Assembly: GCF_000287355.1 (NCBI RefSeq)
Contig: NC_018420.1
Span: 744,001-808,000 of the forward strand
Length of the DNA stretch: 64,000 bases
Reading direction: 5' to 3'
Source: a secondary endosymbiont of Heteropsylla cubana
GTDB lineage: Bacteria; Pseudomonadota; Gammaproteobacteria; Enterobacterales; Enterobacteriaceae
Shown here: positions 42,698 to 52,554 of the stretch, piece by piece
How the letters are laid out: the number at the start of each line of letters is the position of its first letter
Numbering within the stretch: position 1 is the stretch's first letter
Translations under genes and position numbers: made by a program
The notes under the pieces: generated by a model
What the model saw: only the letters and a program-made list of their open reading frames with translations
Database searches by the model: none
What the model was told of the DNA's origin: nothing

Positions 42698-43693
42698 TTA
42701 CAGTTATAGCAGCTTGAAAAGATTCTAGTCTCTGGAATCTTAATCTTTTTTTTATTTAAAAAAAAGTAATACTTTTCGATATTTATAAAAAATCAACATT
42801 TCAAATCTCCTTATTTATTCTTTATGGTGATCTAGATTGATTCTTTTTAAGAGTGATAATCCTGAATTAGGAAGCAGTTATTTTAATACATGAGTTTGAA
42901 TAATCATTAAATTGATATTTTAAAATTTTTATTTTTTTTGCTTGTCTTTAAAGTGATTTAAATCATATAAATTATCTTAATAAATAGTGGTATATATGAA
43001 TATTACTAAATATATTGTAAGGATTAACTTTAATATCTTTAATTTCGATGATATCTCTATATCTAGAAAAAGAATATTTTTTATTTAAAAAAAATCAAGG
43101 TAAAAACGTAGTTTTTAATGATCTCTTCTGAATTTTATTCAAAAAAAATAACTACTATTTGATAAGTTAATAGAATTAATATATGAAAATTATTTTCTCT
43201 TTCTTTGCTAAAATAATTTGAGAGTAATACTTTTAAATATAAATCACATTAAAAGAAACTAAATTTTATTATTTAAAGTTTTAAGTTTTATTAAACAATA
43301 TTGTGTTAGGTTTTTTTATTTTAAAGATCTTATTAGGATATTTATATAAACGATGATAAATTTATATGTTGGGAACAATAATAAATTATACATTTAACTT
43401 GAATTAAGCATTAATAAAAAGTCTATTACTGTAACATTTATTATTGAATATTATACTTAGAGAATCATACAAACTTACACTCAGAACGATAGATTTTCTG
43501 AAATTTAAGTAGTTTTTATATAAATCTGAATTGTGGTATTTCTTTAAAAGAATTCTATAATCAAGACTAGATCTTCATTTTTTTTAAATATCTCCCCAAT
43601 AAAATAGGAAACTCTTTTAGGTATAATGATACTTAATTTTATAAAAAAAAATCATAAAATTATTTTTTTGCTATATGTGCTTAGGAAAACAGC
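42698..43693. other. 1 kb spacer between pta and ppa
   Basis: It holds the pta terminator at its left end. The remaining 900 bases are A/T-rich with no supported gene or RNA. Confidence 0.6.
42719..42753 (+). terminator. Rho-independent terminator of ackA-pta
   Basis: AAGATTC and GAATCTT form a 7-bp stem around a 9-base loop, followed by AATC and an eight-T run. It starts 22 bases after the pta stop. Confidence 0.8.
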
Positions 43694-44227
43694 ATGAACT
43701 TAAATCAGGTCCCATCAGGAAAAAATCTTCCAGAAGATATTTATGTGATCATAGAAATTCCAGCCAATTCCGATCCTGTTAAATATGAAGTTGACAAAGA
43801 AAGTAACGTTCTGTGTGTTGATCGTTTTATGTCGACTACGATGCTGTATCCGTGTAACTATGGTTATATCAACCAGACTCTTTCTTTGGATGGAGATCCG
43901 GTGGATGTGTTAGTTCCAACACCTTATCCACTATATCCTGGATCCGTGATACGCTGTCGCCCTATAGGCGCTTTAAAAATGCTTGATGAAGCTGGAGACG
44001 ACACGAAGATAATAGCGGTACCACATACAAAATTATCAAAAGAATATGATCATATAAAAAATATTGATGATTTATCTCCATTATTATGTCAAAAAATTAC
44101 GCATTTTTTTGAGCATTATAAAGATTTAGACGTTGGAAGATGGGTTAAGTTAAAGGGCTGGGAGAATGCTAAAACAGCAAAATCTGAAATTATTAGATCC
44201 TTTCAACGCGCACAAAAAAAACAATAA
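43694..44227 (+). CDS. ppa: Inorganic pyrophosphatase
   Basis: It hydrolyses pyrophosphate and so drives biosynthetic reactions. A family I soluble enzyme with 177 residues (E. coli 176). The metal-binding signature [10 protein letters not shown] is present, as are the [11 protein letters not shown] and DEAGDDTK segments and [10 protein letters not shown]. Alignment is complete. It stands alone; a GGAAAAC stretch precedes the ATG. It uses magnesium in the family. Confidence 0.97.
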   Translation: MNLNQVPSGKNLPEDIYVIIEIPANSDPVKYEVDKESNVLCVDRFMSTTMLYPCNYGYINQTLSLDGDPVDVLVPTPYPLYPGSVIRCRPIGALKMLDEAGDDTKIIAVPHTKLSKEYDHIKNIDDLSPLLCQKITHFFEHYKDLDVGRWVKLKGWENAKTAKSEIIRSFQRAQKKQ

Positions 44228-45291
44228 ATGAATAAAGTATAGTTGTTCTGCTCTTGCTATACATAGTGTATTTAACTGAAGTGTAGGTAATTAAATAAAA
44301 ATATATTGATAATATTTTTTTATCTATATAATTTTAGATAAAAATAAATTTTATTCTAACATCCATTTAAAAAAAATATTCGTTTAGATAACTACTAAGA
44401 ATTTACTATTTTAGCAGCATAAAGAAAAACATCTAACCACTTATATTAAGTTACTCTTTTTATTTGTAAATAGTAAAAATATATGATTTTTTGTTATAGA
44501 GAAATATTTTTATTTTTTTTGATGCGACAGTCAGAAGACTGCATAAAGTTTCTTTTTAAACTAAAGAAGTTTTTATTAAACAAATATGTTTAGACTAGTT
44601 CTTCTTGCTAAGAAATCAAGAATAGTCAATATTTAAGATAATATTATGTATCTCTTGTAGAGATGATATTTCTACTCTTTATTATTGTAATAATAATATT
44701 TTTTAGTTTGAGTTTGACAGAAAAGAGAACAATATGTTTGCTTTCTATGCGAGAGAATAGAATTTAGATTAAAAATACACTACAAGTGTCAGAAAATAGT
44801 AGTAACTTATCTATTTTTTTTGTAAAATTTAATGTTTTTTGAAAAATATTATCGATAATTGAATAGATAAAAACTACCGTTTTGTTTAAAATCTGACAGA
44901 AGTAATATCTATACAGTTTGTATCAACATAATATATCAACAATATAATTATAATGAGGTAATTAATAAAAAACGCTATCAGGAAAACTAAAATAATTCAG
45001 TTTTTTTTGAAATCGTTAATTTAATTTAAAGTTAATATAAAATGGGAATATGGTAGAAAATAGTTTATCTATAAATTGTTTATAGATGGAAGAAATTTTA
45101 TCAAATGCCATTATATTAAAAATAGATGAACTATTTTAATAAATCAAGATAGCAGGTATTGCTTATTAAGATTAATATCTCAAGTAAAAAAAGAAAATAG
45201 CTAGGCTTGTCATGAATAATAACATAGACAAGCCTAATCCGTATGTATAGAGTATTTGCATCTACTCTGTATTTATAACGTTTCAATTTTC
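44228..45291. other. Spacer between convergent ppa and the min operon
   Basis: It contains the min operon terminator near its right end and a small hairpin (CAGTC, AGAA, GACTG) at 44528-44541 followed by a T-rich stretch, possibly for ppa although it is 300 bases away. No gene is seen. Confidence 0.6.
45190..45236 (-). terminator. Rho-independent terminator of minCDE
   Basis: TAGGCTTGTC and GACAAGCCTA form a perfect 10-bp stem with a 15-base loop at 45202-45236. Read on the minus strand it is followed by GCTATTTTCTTTTTTTAC, a strong U-tract. It is one of the clearest terminators in the window and lies 56 bases past minE. Confidence 0.88.
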
Positions 45292-45597
45292 TCACAAAAT
45301 ACTGTTAGTCTTATCAAATAAAGGTGAGTATTGTATATTTTTTCCGCGTTTCGATAAAGTTACATTTAATTCTAAGATAGAAATATTTCCTTCTTTTTTT
45401 TCTAAATGAACTGACAGTATTTCAGGCTCTATTTTAATATGTTTTCTAATTACCGCGAGCAAATCAACTTTTAATTGAGGTAGGTAATGTGGTTCGTTTT
45501 CTCCTCTGCGTCGTTCGGCTACAATGACCTGAAGGCGTTTTTTAGCTATGTTTGCAGTCGATTTTTTTTGGGATAGAAAAAAGTCCAACAATACCAT
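45292..45597 (-). CDS. minE: Cell division topological specificity factor MinE
   Basis: MinE stimulates the MinD ATPase and produces the pole-to-pole oscillation that keeps the septum at midcell. The N-terminal membrane-binding and anti-MinCD region ([17 protein letters not shown]) and the topological specificity domain ([25 protein letters not shown]) are conserved. The protein has 101 residues against 88 in E. coli; the extra residues are a C-terminal tail after NVTL that replaces the usual PEAEELK end. It starts 3 bases after the minD stop, so translation is probably coupled. Confidence 0.95.
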   Translation of the reverse strand: MVLLDFFLSQKKSTANIAKKRLQVIVAERRRGENEPHYLPQLKVDLLAVIRKHIKIEPEILSVHLEKKEGNISILELNVTLSKRGKNIQYSPLFDKTNSIL

Positions 45598-45600
45598 AGT

Positions 45601-46413
45601 TTATCCTCTAAATAGGCGCTTTAAAAATCCCTTTTGCTCATCTTTTATAAAGCGGAAGGGACGCTCTTCTCCTAGTAGGCGATTCACCATATCCGAGTAA
45701 GCTTGTCCAGCCTCAGATTGTTCATCAAGAATAACGGGCTTTCCCTGATTAGAAGCACGTAGGACAGATTGATCCTCAGGGATTACACCTACTAAAGGAA
45801 TACGTAAAATGTCAATGATATCTTCCATGCTAATCATATCACCACGGTTAACTCGTCTAGGATTATAACGAGTTAATAACAACTGTTCTTTGATTGGTTC
45901 CAGAGATTGTTCAGCTCGGAGTGATTTTGAAGAAAGGATACCCAAAATACGATCAGAGTCACGGACTGAAGATATTTCTGGGTTAGTGGTGATAATAGCT
46001 TCATCAGCAAAATATAGCGCCATTAGTGCACCATTTTCAATCCCGGCGGGTGAATCACAGATGATAAAATCCAATTCCATGTTGCTTAAGTCATGTAAAA
46101 CTTTACTAACTCCTTCTCGGGTTAAGGCTTCTTTGTCTCGTGTTTGCGATGCTGGAAGAATATATAAATTTTTAATTCTCTTATCTTGTATAAGAGCTTG
46201 ATTTAAAGTAGCTATCCCTTGAATTACGTTAACAAAATCATATACTACACGGCGTTCACAACCCATGATTAAATCTAAATTTCGCAGTCCAATATCAAAA
46301 TCAATTACTACGGTTTTTTTACCTTTTTGAGCTAATCCAGTGGCAATAGATGCGCTTGATGTAGTCTTTCCGACTCCCCCCTTTCCTGAAGTGATAACTA
46401 TAATGCGTGTCAT
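45601..46413 (-). CDS. minD: Septum site-determining ATPase MinD
   Basis: A membrane-associated, ParA-like ATPase that recruits MinC to the poles. The deviant Walker A motif GKGGVGKTT is at residues 10-18. The second aspartate motif is VIDFDIGLRN, Walker B is FIICDSPAGIE, and the C-terminal amphipathic membrane-targeting helix (KGFLKRLFRG) is intact. The length of 270 residues equals E. coli MinD. It is the middle gene of minCDE, 21 bases after minC and 3 bases before minE. Confidence 0.97.
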   Translation of the reverse strand: MTRIIVITSGKGGVGKTTSSASIATGLAQKGKKTVVIDFDIGLRNLDLIMGCERRVVYDFVNVIQGIATLNQALIQDKRIKNLYILPASQTRDKEALTREGVSKVLHDLSNMELDFIICDSPAGIENGALMALYFADEAIITTNPEISSVRDSDRILGILSSKSLRAEQSLEPIKEQLLLTRYNPRRVNRGDMISMEDIIDILRIPLVGVIPEDQSVLRASNQGKPVILDEQSEAGQAYSDMVNRLLGEERPFRFIKDEQKGFLKRLFRG

Positions 46414-46434
46414 AAATGAAATCCCTCTCAGAGT

Positions 46435-47115
46435 CTAAAGTAAAGGATGAATAGTCAGGATGTTACTTTCCAGGTATAATCGTGCAGCTTTTCCTGAAAA
46501 GCTAGTTGGAATCTGATCGCTTAGCCAATATTGACCAGCAATAGATACGAGTTCGGCGAAAAGATGAATGCAAAAAATTTGGCATTTTCTATCACCTGAG
46601 GCACCGGCTAATGCACGGCCCCGCATCACTCCATAAATATGTATATTGCCATCTGCAACAAGCTCAGCACCAGCGCTAACATTACCCGTAACTATCAAAT
46701 CGCTGTTACGCGCATAAATTTGTTGACCGGATCGAACTGGCAGATTGATTGTTAGTGTTTTAATTGAGGTTTTCATGGAAGAAGAGATAGAAGCTCTATA
46801 TTGTTCTGCTTTAAATTCTGTTAAAATCGCTAATCCGCTACCTATAATCTCTTTTTTAAGATTACTATTTTTACAACCGGTAACGCCAATAACGTGTAGT
46901 CCCGTTTGCAAGACAGCTTGAAAAAGGGTTTTCCAAGAGGTGTCTCCATCAAGAGCAGAAACGTTAATAACTACCGGTGCGTTTTTTAAAAAATCAGGTG
47001 CCTGTTTAAGTTTTTTCTCTATTTCCAAACGAATTTCTTCTGTCTGTGTATTATATAGATGAATAACTGATAAAGTAAAATTACTACCTTTAAACTCAAT
47101 TGGTCTTTTTAACAT
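46435..47115 (-). CDS. minC: Septum site-determining inhibitor MinC
   Basis: MinC blocks FtsZ polymerisation away from midcell. The N-terminal FtsZ-inhibiting domain spans about residues 1-105, and the C-terminal beta-helix that binds MinD runs from VRSGQQIYA through [15 protein letters not shown] and [12 protein letters not shown] to the end. The length is 226 residues versus 231 in E. coli; the Ala/Pro-rich linker is shortened and replaced by a few Ser/Lys residues. It is the first gene of the operon. Confidence 0.96.
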   Translation of the reverse strand: MLKRPIEFKGSNFTLSVIHLYNTQTEEIRLEIEKKLKQAPDFLKNAPVVINVSALDGDTSWKTLFQAVLQTGLHVIGVTGCKNSNLKKEIIGSGLAILTEFKAEQYRASISSSMKTSIKTLTINLPVRSGQQIYARNSDLIVTGNVSAGAELVADGNIHIYGVMRGRALAGASGDRKCQIFCIHLFAELVSIAGQYWLSDQIPTSFSGKAARLYLESNILTIHPLL

Positions 47116-48416
47116 CTATCTTGACCTATTTTTAACATATGCATTCCCGATTTTATTAGGGAAGGTAATATTTTTTTTACTAGTATGTATATACGAGATT
47201 TTTAATTAAAAAAAAAGAACTATTAACTTTACTAATAAATATAAATAAATTATTAGAAAATCCTAGAATAATCCTAATCTTAATTAGGTCTTTCTTGTAA
47301 TATTATTATCAGTTTTTTTAAGATTACTATAGCATCACTTATTTATAATTCTGCTTTATTCATATTAAAATCTCTCTATAAATTAAAATATGAGAGAATT
47401 AGATATTTATTACTCTTACGAAGTAGAAGGAAGAATCTATACATAGTAAGTTGAAAAATTATACTAAAAAATAGTATAATTATATAATATGTCATTAAAA
47501 TAATGATGGTTTTATGACTTTATCATTAGTTTTAGTCGATTAGATCGATGTGGATTAAAAATATTTAAATAATTAATATTTTTATATTACTTTAGATAAA
47601 AACATCACTTGTATTCTGACAATAAAAAACGCATCTGACTTTTCAGTCAAAATTGATCAATTTTTTTTATTAATTTTAGATTTTAATGTAGTAAAATGTT
47701 TGATAAAATATTTATGTTAATTACAAATTAATAAATAAACGCAAAATAGTAGAATTAATATAAAAGTTTATTAATGATTAAGAAGATAAGATCTTATCAT
47801 TAATAAAAGAAAATAACTGAATTATTAGTAGTTTTACTTGATGGGTGTTTTGTACACACATAAAATAACTCTTAATTAAGATAAAAGTATTTTGTGGTAC
47901 TAAATAGTTTTATCTATTATCTTGAAACATTTTTACTGATATGTAGAGCAAAATACCATTAATGTTAATACCTATAAATTAAATTCAAATATGTACTTAA
48001 GTTCATTTAAAAAGAATATAGTGCTAGGTTAGAAAACCTATCTTGCTATTTAGCGTACATTTGGTGATTTTATTTGAATATTGAGAATGGATGCGAAATC
48101 TTTTAAAGATTATTTATTGTGTGAAGGAAACAGTTTTTTTTATATTATATTTGCATATTAAAGATTATATACAATAAAAAAATACAAAATTAACTTTTTA
48201 ATTAACATGTATTAAGGTTACATTTATACATGTATATGGATTTTTAAAATAGTGTTTTTTATCAAAAAAATATAACTCCTAAACACTGAACATATAATAT
48301 ATAGGTACATTGATTATATCAATGAGCGAAAATTACGAGGATGTTTTTTTTGTATAAAAAATATTTAAAAAATAGAAAAATTGCTTATAAATCCTTCAAT
48401 CAGCATTAATTTTAAA

Positions 48417-48936
48417 TTGGACTACTATATAGTCTTAGTGGTTGTTCTTGCGTTTTTATTTGGGGCTTTCGTTAATAAGTTTTTCATCCTTTTGATCCTA
48501 GTTGGTTACAGATTTCCTCTCATGAGCAGGTTTACAATCTTGAGGGAAGAGTAGGAGCATGATATGTTGATACTCTATTTTTTACTTGTGGTATTGTAGC
48601 GTATGCGATACCAGCAATTCTTCTATTATTTTTATTAAATAAATTTATTCAATATAATAAAAAACTCTATATAGATTTTTCATCTTGCATTGCGATTTTT
48701 TTGGGTAGTTTGGCAATATTTATGTCTTCATGTGACTTAATAGAGTTGCATGTCAAAGATCTTTACTATTTTGTTTCTTGGGGTTATTGGTATTCTGCTT
48801 CGTAGTGTTTTTCGGGATTAAATAATCCTAGCACTACTTTAATATTGTTTTTTTATATGGATAGTTAGGAGTGACTGTATTTTCTGGTTTACCTTTCCTG
48901 ATATTTCTAAAAACAAACGGAATATTCTTTATTTAA
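48417..48936 (+). pseudogene. ftsK: ftsK pseudogene, N-terminal membrane-domain remnant
   Basis: Translation in three successive frames reproduces the N-terminal four-helix membrane domain of E. coli FtsK, in order. The first piece is a hydrophobic helix. After a frameshift near 48479 comes HPFDPSWLQISSHEQVYNLE, then GRVGA, a TGA at 48560-48562 where E. coli has Trp, and YVDTLFFTCGIVAYAIPAIL. YIDFSSC, SLAIFMSSCDLIELHVKDLY and YFVSWG follow, then a TAG at 48803-48805. After a further shift comes GVTVFSGLPFLIFL. The linker and the 500-residue DNA translocase domain are entirely gone. FtsK normally anchors the divisome and pumps the terminus region at division. Confidence 0.87.
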
Positions 48937-49147
48937 ATATCTAAGTAATATAAAATAACTCTTAGAAGTATTGCACTTTTAAATGAATTTTCTGTTGTCA
49001 GGTTTGATATATGAGATAGTTTTTATATTATATAGAGGAAAAAAATAATTTTTTCTTTTCGTAAATATGTGTATATTATATAACTTCATAATAATTAGCA
49101 ATAAATCTATATATTTAAAAAAACAAATCTTCCATTAAACACTTTAA

Positions 49148-49312
49148 GTAATTTTATCCTACAAAGCAAATAAACTAAAACAACAGGGATTCGTAAATTT
49201 TCATTTCATGGTTGATGTAGTTCTTCCGTATAAGGAAGCGCTTGAAATGTATTTAGAGATTTTCTGTCCAACGACAAGTTCTAAAAAAGAATCAAAAGAA
49301 TTTTTTAATTAA
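49148..49312 (+). pseudogene. slyD: Probable slyD remnant (FKBP-type peptidyl-prolyl isomerase C-terminal part)
   Basis: A 54-codon open stretch with no start codon near its beginning. Its core, VNFHFMVDVVLPYKEALEMY, follows the pattern of the last strand and tail of E. coli SlyD (LKFNVEVVAIREATEEEL): aromatic, Val, acidic, Val-Val, then basic-Glu-Ala and Glu-Leu. In E. coli slyD lies near the tusDCB-rpsL block, as here. The FKBP domain start and the His/Cys-rich metal tail are missing. Assignment is tentative because the matched segment is short. Confidence 0.42.
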
Positions 49313-49463
49313 AAAAAATCATAAAGGTGTTTTTATTTAGACTATATATTTCAGTGGAAATTATAGCGATTTATAACTATAAAAACTATTACAAAAAAAA
49401 ATAAAAAATATAAAAAATTATTTTATTTTAAAAACATTGACTATATAGCTTATACCCTATATT

Positions 49464-49547
49464 TTATTCGTTAGATATATCTGACATATCTGTTTGTTCT
49501 GACATGTAATCTCGTAATAGATTTACGACCGTATCAAATAAAATTGT
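49464..49547 (-). pseudogene. Coding-like fragment, unassigned
   Basis: A 27-codon minus-strand stretch reading FDTVVNLLRDYMSEQTDMSD and ending in a stop. The mixed acidic and polar composition and the natural-looking acidic tail are unlike random translation here. It resembles a protein C-terminus, but I do not recognise the family. Upstream on the same strand the frame closes at 49548. Confidence 0.25.
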
Positions 49548-50322
49548 CTATATAGTTTTTTTAAAATTAGAATAATAACCATTTCTTATATTTTAAAAAT
49601 ATTTTTCAAGAGATTATTTTTCACTTGTTTTGATACCATTTTGAATATAACAAAAATTACAAGTAGAGATATTAATATTAATTAACCAAACAATATCATT
49701 AAAAATGTAAAAATAGACTTTAGATATTTAAAAATTTAACTAGAAAAAAAATAATTAATATTGTCAGTTATCATAAAATAACGTTTATTATTACCAACTA
49801 ATTAAGTTTAGTATAAATTATATTATTATATAACATTTTTATATGTAGCTTATTTTCAACTTATTAAATAAAAATTAATTTAATTAATATATCAGTAATA
49901 TTATTAGTAATATGTTTTCTATTTTCTAATTTTATGTGATAATCAGTCATCTGATATTAATAATTTAAATAATATGTCTGTGCGGATGTTCTGTGTTTGC
50001 AGATAATAGCTCGTTATTCAAGCAACATTTCCATCACTTTTTATTACTAAACAATACTGTTATCAAATAAAAAATTAATATTTTATTTTTTATTATTACA
50101 TCTGATAACTAGTTTAAAATTATCATTACTTTAATACATAATATATAAAATATTATTTAATATATATAATATATTATTAAATTTTGATCATTTACTATGA
50201 TCTATATTTCAACTAAAAAAGACAATGATTAATTATAATAATTTAATCTTAAAACCTTTAAGAAAAAGTCGATTTTTACATCTACTTGGTTACAGTCTCT
50301 CGACTGTATGGAGTAAGTCTTA

Positions 50323-50715
50323 GTGTTTTTGCTCTACTCTCTATTGGTTACCGGACCGGCTTATGGAAATCAGCGTGCTAGTATAGCACTACAATTTTCT
50401 TATGCTTTACTAGAACGGGGCCATAGTCTTGATACCGTTTTTTTTTATCAAGACGGGGTCTATAATGCAAATCGCTTCAGTGCACCAGCTAGCGATGAGG
50501 TAGATTTAGTTCGTGCTTGGAGTAAATTAGCAAAGCAACATCAAATAGAATTATATGTATGCGTAGCTGCTGCACTTCGTCGCGGGGTGAGTGATGCTCT
50601 TCAATCATCGTTACTTCAACGTGAAGGAGACAATCTTCAGTTAGGGTTTAAGTTGACCGGTTTAGGGCAATTAGGGCTGGCTGCTATTAGCTGCGATCGT
50701 TTTATCCAATTCTAA
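50323..50715 (+). CDS. tusD: Sulfurtransferase TusD
   Basis: It is part of the TusBCD complex that passes persulfide sulfur from TusA to TusE and on to MnmA for 2-thiouridine at tRNA position 34. The sulfur-carrying Cys80 lies in YVCVAAALRRGV, and VTGPAYG and ASDEVDLVRAW are conserved. It starts with GTG, with GGAG 9 bases upstream; 130 residues versus 128 in E. coli. It is the first gene of the tusDCB cluster, upstream of the str operon as in E. coli. Confidence 0.95.
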   Translation: MFLLYSLLVTGPAYGNQRASIALQFSYALLERGHSLDTVFFYQDGVYNANRFSAPASDEVDLVRAWSKLAKQHQIELYVCVAAALRRGVSDALQSSLLQREGDNLQLGFKLTGLGQLGLAAISCDRFIQF

Positions 50716-50722
50716 GACTTTT

Positions 50723-51082
50723 ATGAATAAACTCGCATTTATTTTTAGCCATGGTCCTCATGGTAAAGCCGCTGGACGTGAAGGGCTCGATGCTCTTTTA
50801 GCGGCCTCTGCGCTAATAGATGATATCGGAGTTTTTTTTATTTCAGATGGTGTACTGCTGTTGCTTCCTCAGCAACAGCCAAAAGAAATTTTATCAAGAG
50901 ATTTTATTGCGACTTTCGGTCTCCTTTCGGTATATGATTTAGATAAGCTATACCTGTGCGCCGAATCAGCAATGAAGCGCGGTCTTGATTTAGATACCAA
51001 CTTGATATTAAATGCACAATGGTTATCATCTTTAGATTGGCGTTTCCGATTGAGTTCCTATAATACTATAATAACATTTTAA
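50723..51082 (+). CDS. tusC: TusC protein of the sulfur-relay complex
   Basis: A non-catalytic structural partner in the TusBCD heterohexamer. The length of 119 residues equals E. coli TusC, with FSHGPHGKAAGREGLDALLA, VFFISDGVLLLLP and FIATFGLLSVYDLDKLYLC conserved. It begins 7 bases after tusD. Confidence 0.95.
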   Translation: MNKLAFIFSHGPHGKAAGREGLDALLAASALIDDIGVFFISDGVLLLLPQQQPKEILSRDFIATFGLLSVYDLDKLYLCAESAMKRGLDLDTNLILNAQWLSSLDWRFRLSSYNTIITF

Positions 51083-51096
51083 TATCTGGAGTTTGT

Positions 51097-51384
51097 TTGT
51101 TATACACTCTCATTCACTCTCCTTACGCATGCGATTTTGAAGCGCTTCTGCGTATCGCTAGATTAGGTGATGACCTATTAATGGTTTCGGATGGTGTCAT
51201 AGCTGCGCTTGTAGGCTCATCAGCTGTGTGTTTGCTAACAGCTTCTCCGCTAATGTTATATGCTTTAGAGAGTGATGTTGTTGCGCGAGGGCTTATTAAG
51301 CGTTGTGCATCTAATATCAAGATAATTAATTATAATGATTTTGTTTGTCTAACAGAGAAACAACCACAACAGATTATGTGGTGA
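51097..51384 (+). CDS. tusB: TusB protein of the sulfur-relay complex
   Basis: The third component of TusBCD (DsrH family). It has 95 residues, equal to E. coli, with LYTLIHSPYACDFEALLR at the start and MW at the end as in the relative. It starts with TTG: CTGGAG lies 5 bases upstream and no ATG is available. The gene is 14 bases after tusC and 133 bases before rpsL, in which gap the str promoter lies. Confidence 0.94.
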   Translation: MLYTLIHSPYACDFEALLRIARLGDDLLMVSDGVIAALVGSSAVCLLTASPLMLYALESDVVARGLIKRCASNIKIINYNDFVCLTEKQPQQIMW

Positions 51385-51406
51385 GATAAAGCTTATTGTA
51401 TATTTC

Positions 51407-51435
51407 TTGACACATCCATCGCTTAGCAATAAAAT
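51407..51435 (+). promoter_or_regulatory. Sigma-70 promoter of the str operon
   Basis: TTGACA at 51407-51412 and TAAAAT at 51430-51435 are separated by 17 bases, close to consensus and similar to the E. coli rpsL promoter as I remember it. It sits between tusB and rpsL, so the ribosomal genes have their own strong promoter besides any read-through from tus. Confidence 0.8.
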
Positions 51436-51517
51436 TTATTCCCTCTTACTTTGTTCCGCAAGATAATTAAGCGGTGTGTTACCTCTTTATTAAAGAAAGA
51501 CTCTGGAGCTTCATTAA

Positions 51518-51892
<375 letters not shown>

Positions 51893-51983
51893 TAAGTATC
51901 CATAAGTAAGGTCAAACGTTTATTAACTTTTGAATGAATTCTTCGAGTTTCGAATAACCCTGAATTTAATGCGGAGTACTTAT

Positions 51984-52454
51984 ATGCCACGTCGTCATGT
52001 TATTGGTCAACGTAAAATTCTTGCAGATCCTAAATTTGGATCTGATCTTTTGGCTAAATTCATTAATATATTAATGGTTGATGGAAAAAAATCTATTGCA
52101 GAAACAATTGTCTATACTGCTTTAGAAACTTTATCCCAACGTTCTACTAAAAATCACCTTGAAGCGTTTGAAGCGGCTCTTGAGAATGTTCGTCCAACTG
52201 TTGAAGTTAAGTCTCGTCGAGTTGGAGGTTCTACTTATCAAGTGCCTGTAGAAGTTCGTCCAGTTCGTCGCAATGCCTTAGCGATGCGTTGGATCGTTGA
52301 AGCCGCTCGTAAACGTGTCGATAAATGTATGGCTTTGCGTTTAGCCAATGAACTTTACGATGCAATAGAAAACAAAGGTACAGCTGTAAAGAAACGGGAA
52401 GATGTTCATCGTATGGCAGACGCCAATAAAGCATTTGCGCATTACCGTTGGTGA
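51984..52454 (+). CDS. rpsG: 30S ribosomal protein S7
   Basis: A primary assembly protein of the 16S rRNA 3' domain and the translational repressor of the str operon in E. coli. I set the start at 51984 ([11 protein letters not shown]), after GCGGAG, giving 156 residues as in most E. coli strains; a longer frame upstream lacks family similarity. The spacing from rpsL is 91 bases, the region where S7 binds in E. coli. Confidence 0.98.
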   Translation: MPRRHVIGQRKILADPKFGSDLLAKFINILMVDGKKSIAETIVYTALETLSQRSTKNHLEAFEAALENVRPTVEVKSRRVGGSTYQVPVEVRPVRRNALAMRWIVEAARKRVDKCMALRLANELYDAIENKGTAVKKREDVHRMADANKAFAHYRW

Positions 52455-52554
52455 TTGTACTTGTTAAGAGCATTTTGAAAATAGAGAAGACTTTGTAACG
52501 ATTTTGCTTAAGGTAACCCACGAAATGTATGCTCAAAAGGATTCGAGGATTTAA

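Larger units (their letters stand above)
47116..50322. other. 3.2 kb decay zone between min and tus
   Basis: The left 1.3 kb is A/T-rich with small hairpins (TAGGTT/AACCTA at 48025-48040 and AAAATTG/CAATTTT at 47649-47664 followed by T). Then come the ftsK remnant at 48417-48936, the probable slyD remnant at 49148-49312 and a minus-strand coding-like fragment at 49464-49547. A G+C-raised piece near 49970-50040 is open in two frames but unassigned. No RNA gene is seen. Confidence 0.7.

Noticed and set aside
47590-47720. 47-codon plus-strand frame in the min-tus spacer
   Set aside because: Composition is random for this A/T level and there is no start codon with a ribosome site. The nearby AAAATTG/CAATTTT palindrome is simple A/T sequence.
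48560-48562. TGA where FtsK has Trp, suggesting UGA recoded to Trp
   Set aside because: The same remnant also has frameshifts and a TAG, and the intact genes here end in TGA where expected (pdxB, ackA, uge context), so it is ordinary pseudogene decay.
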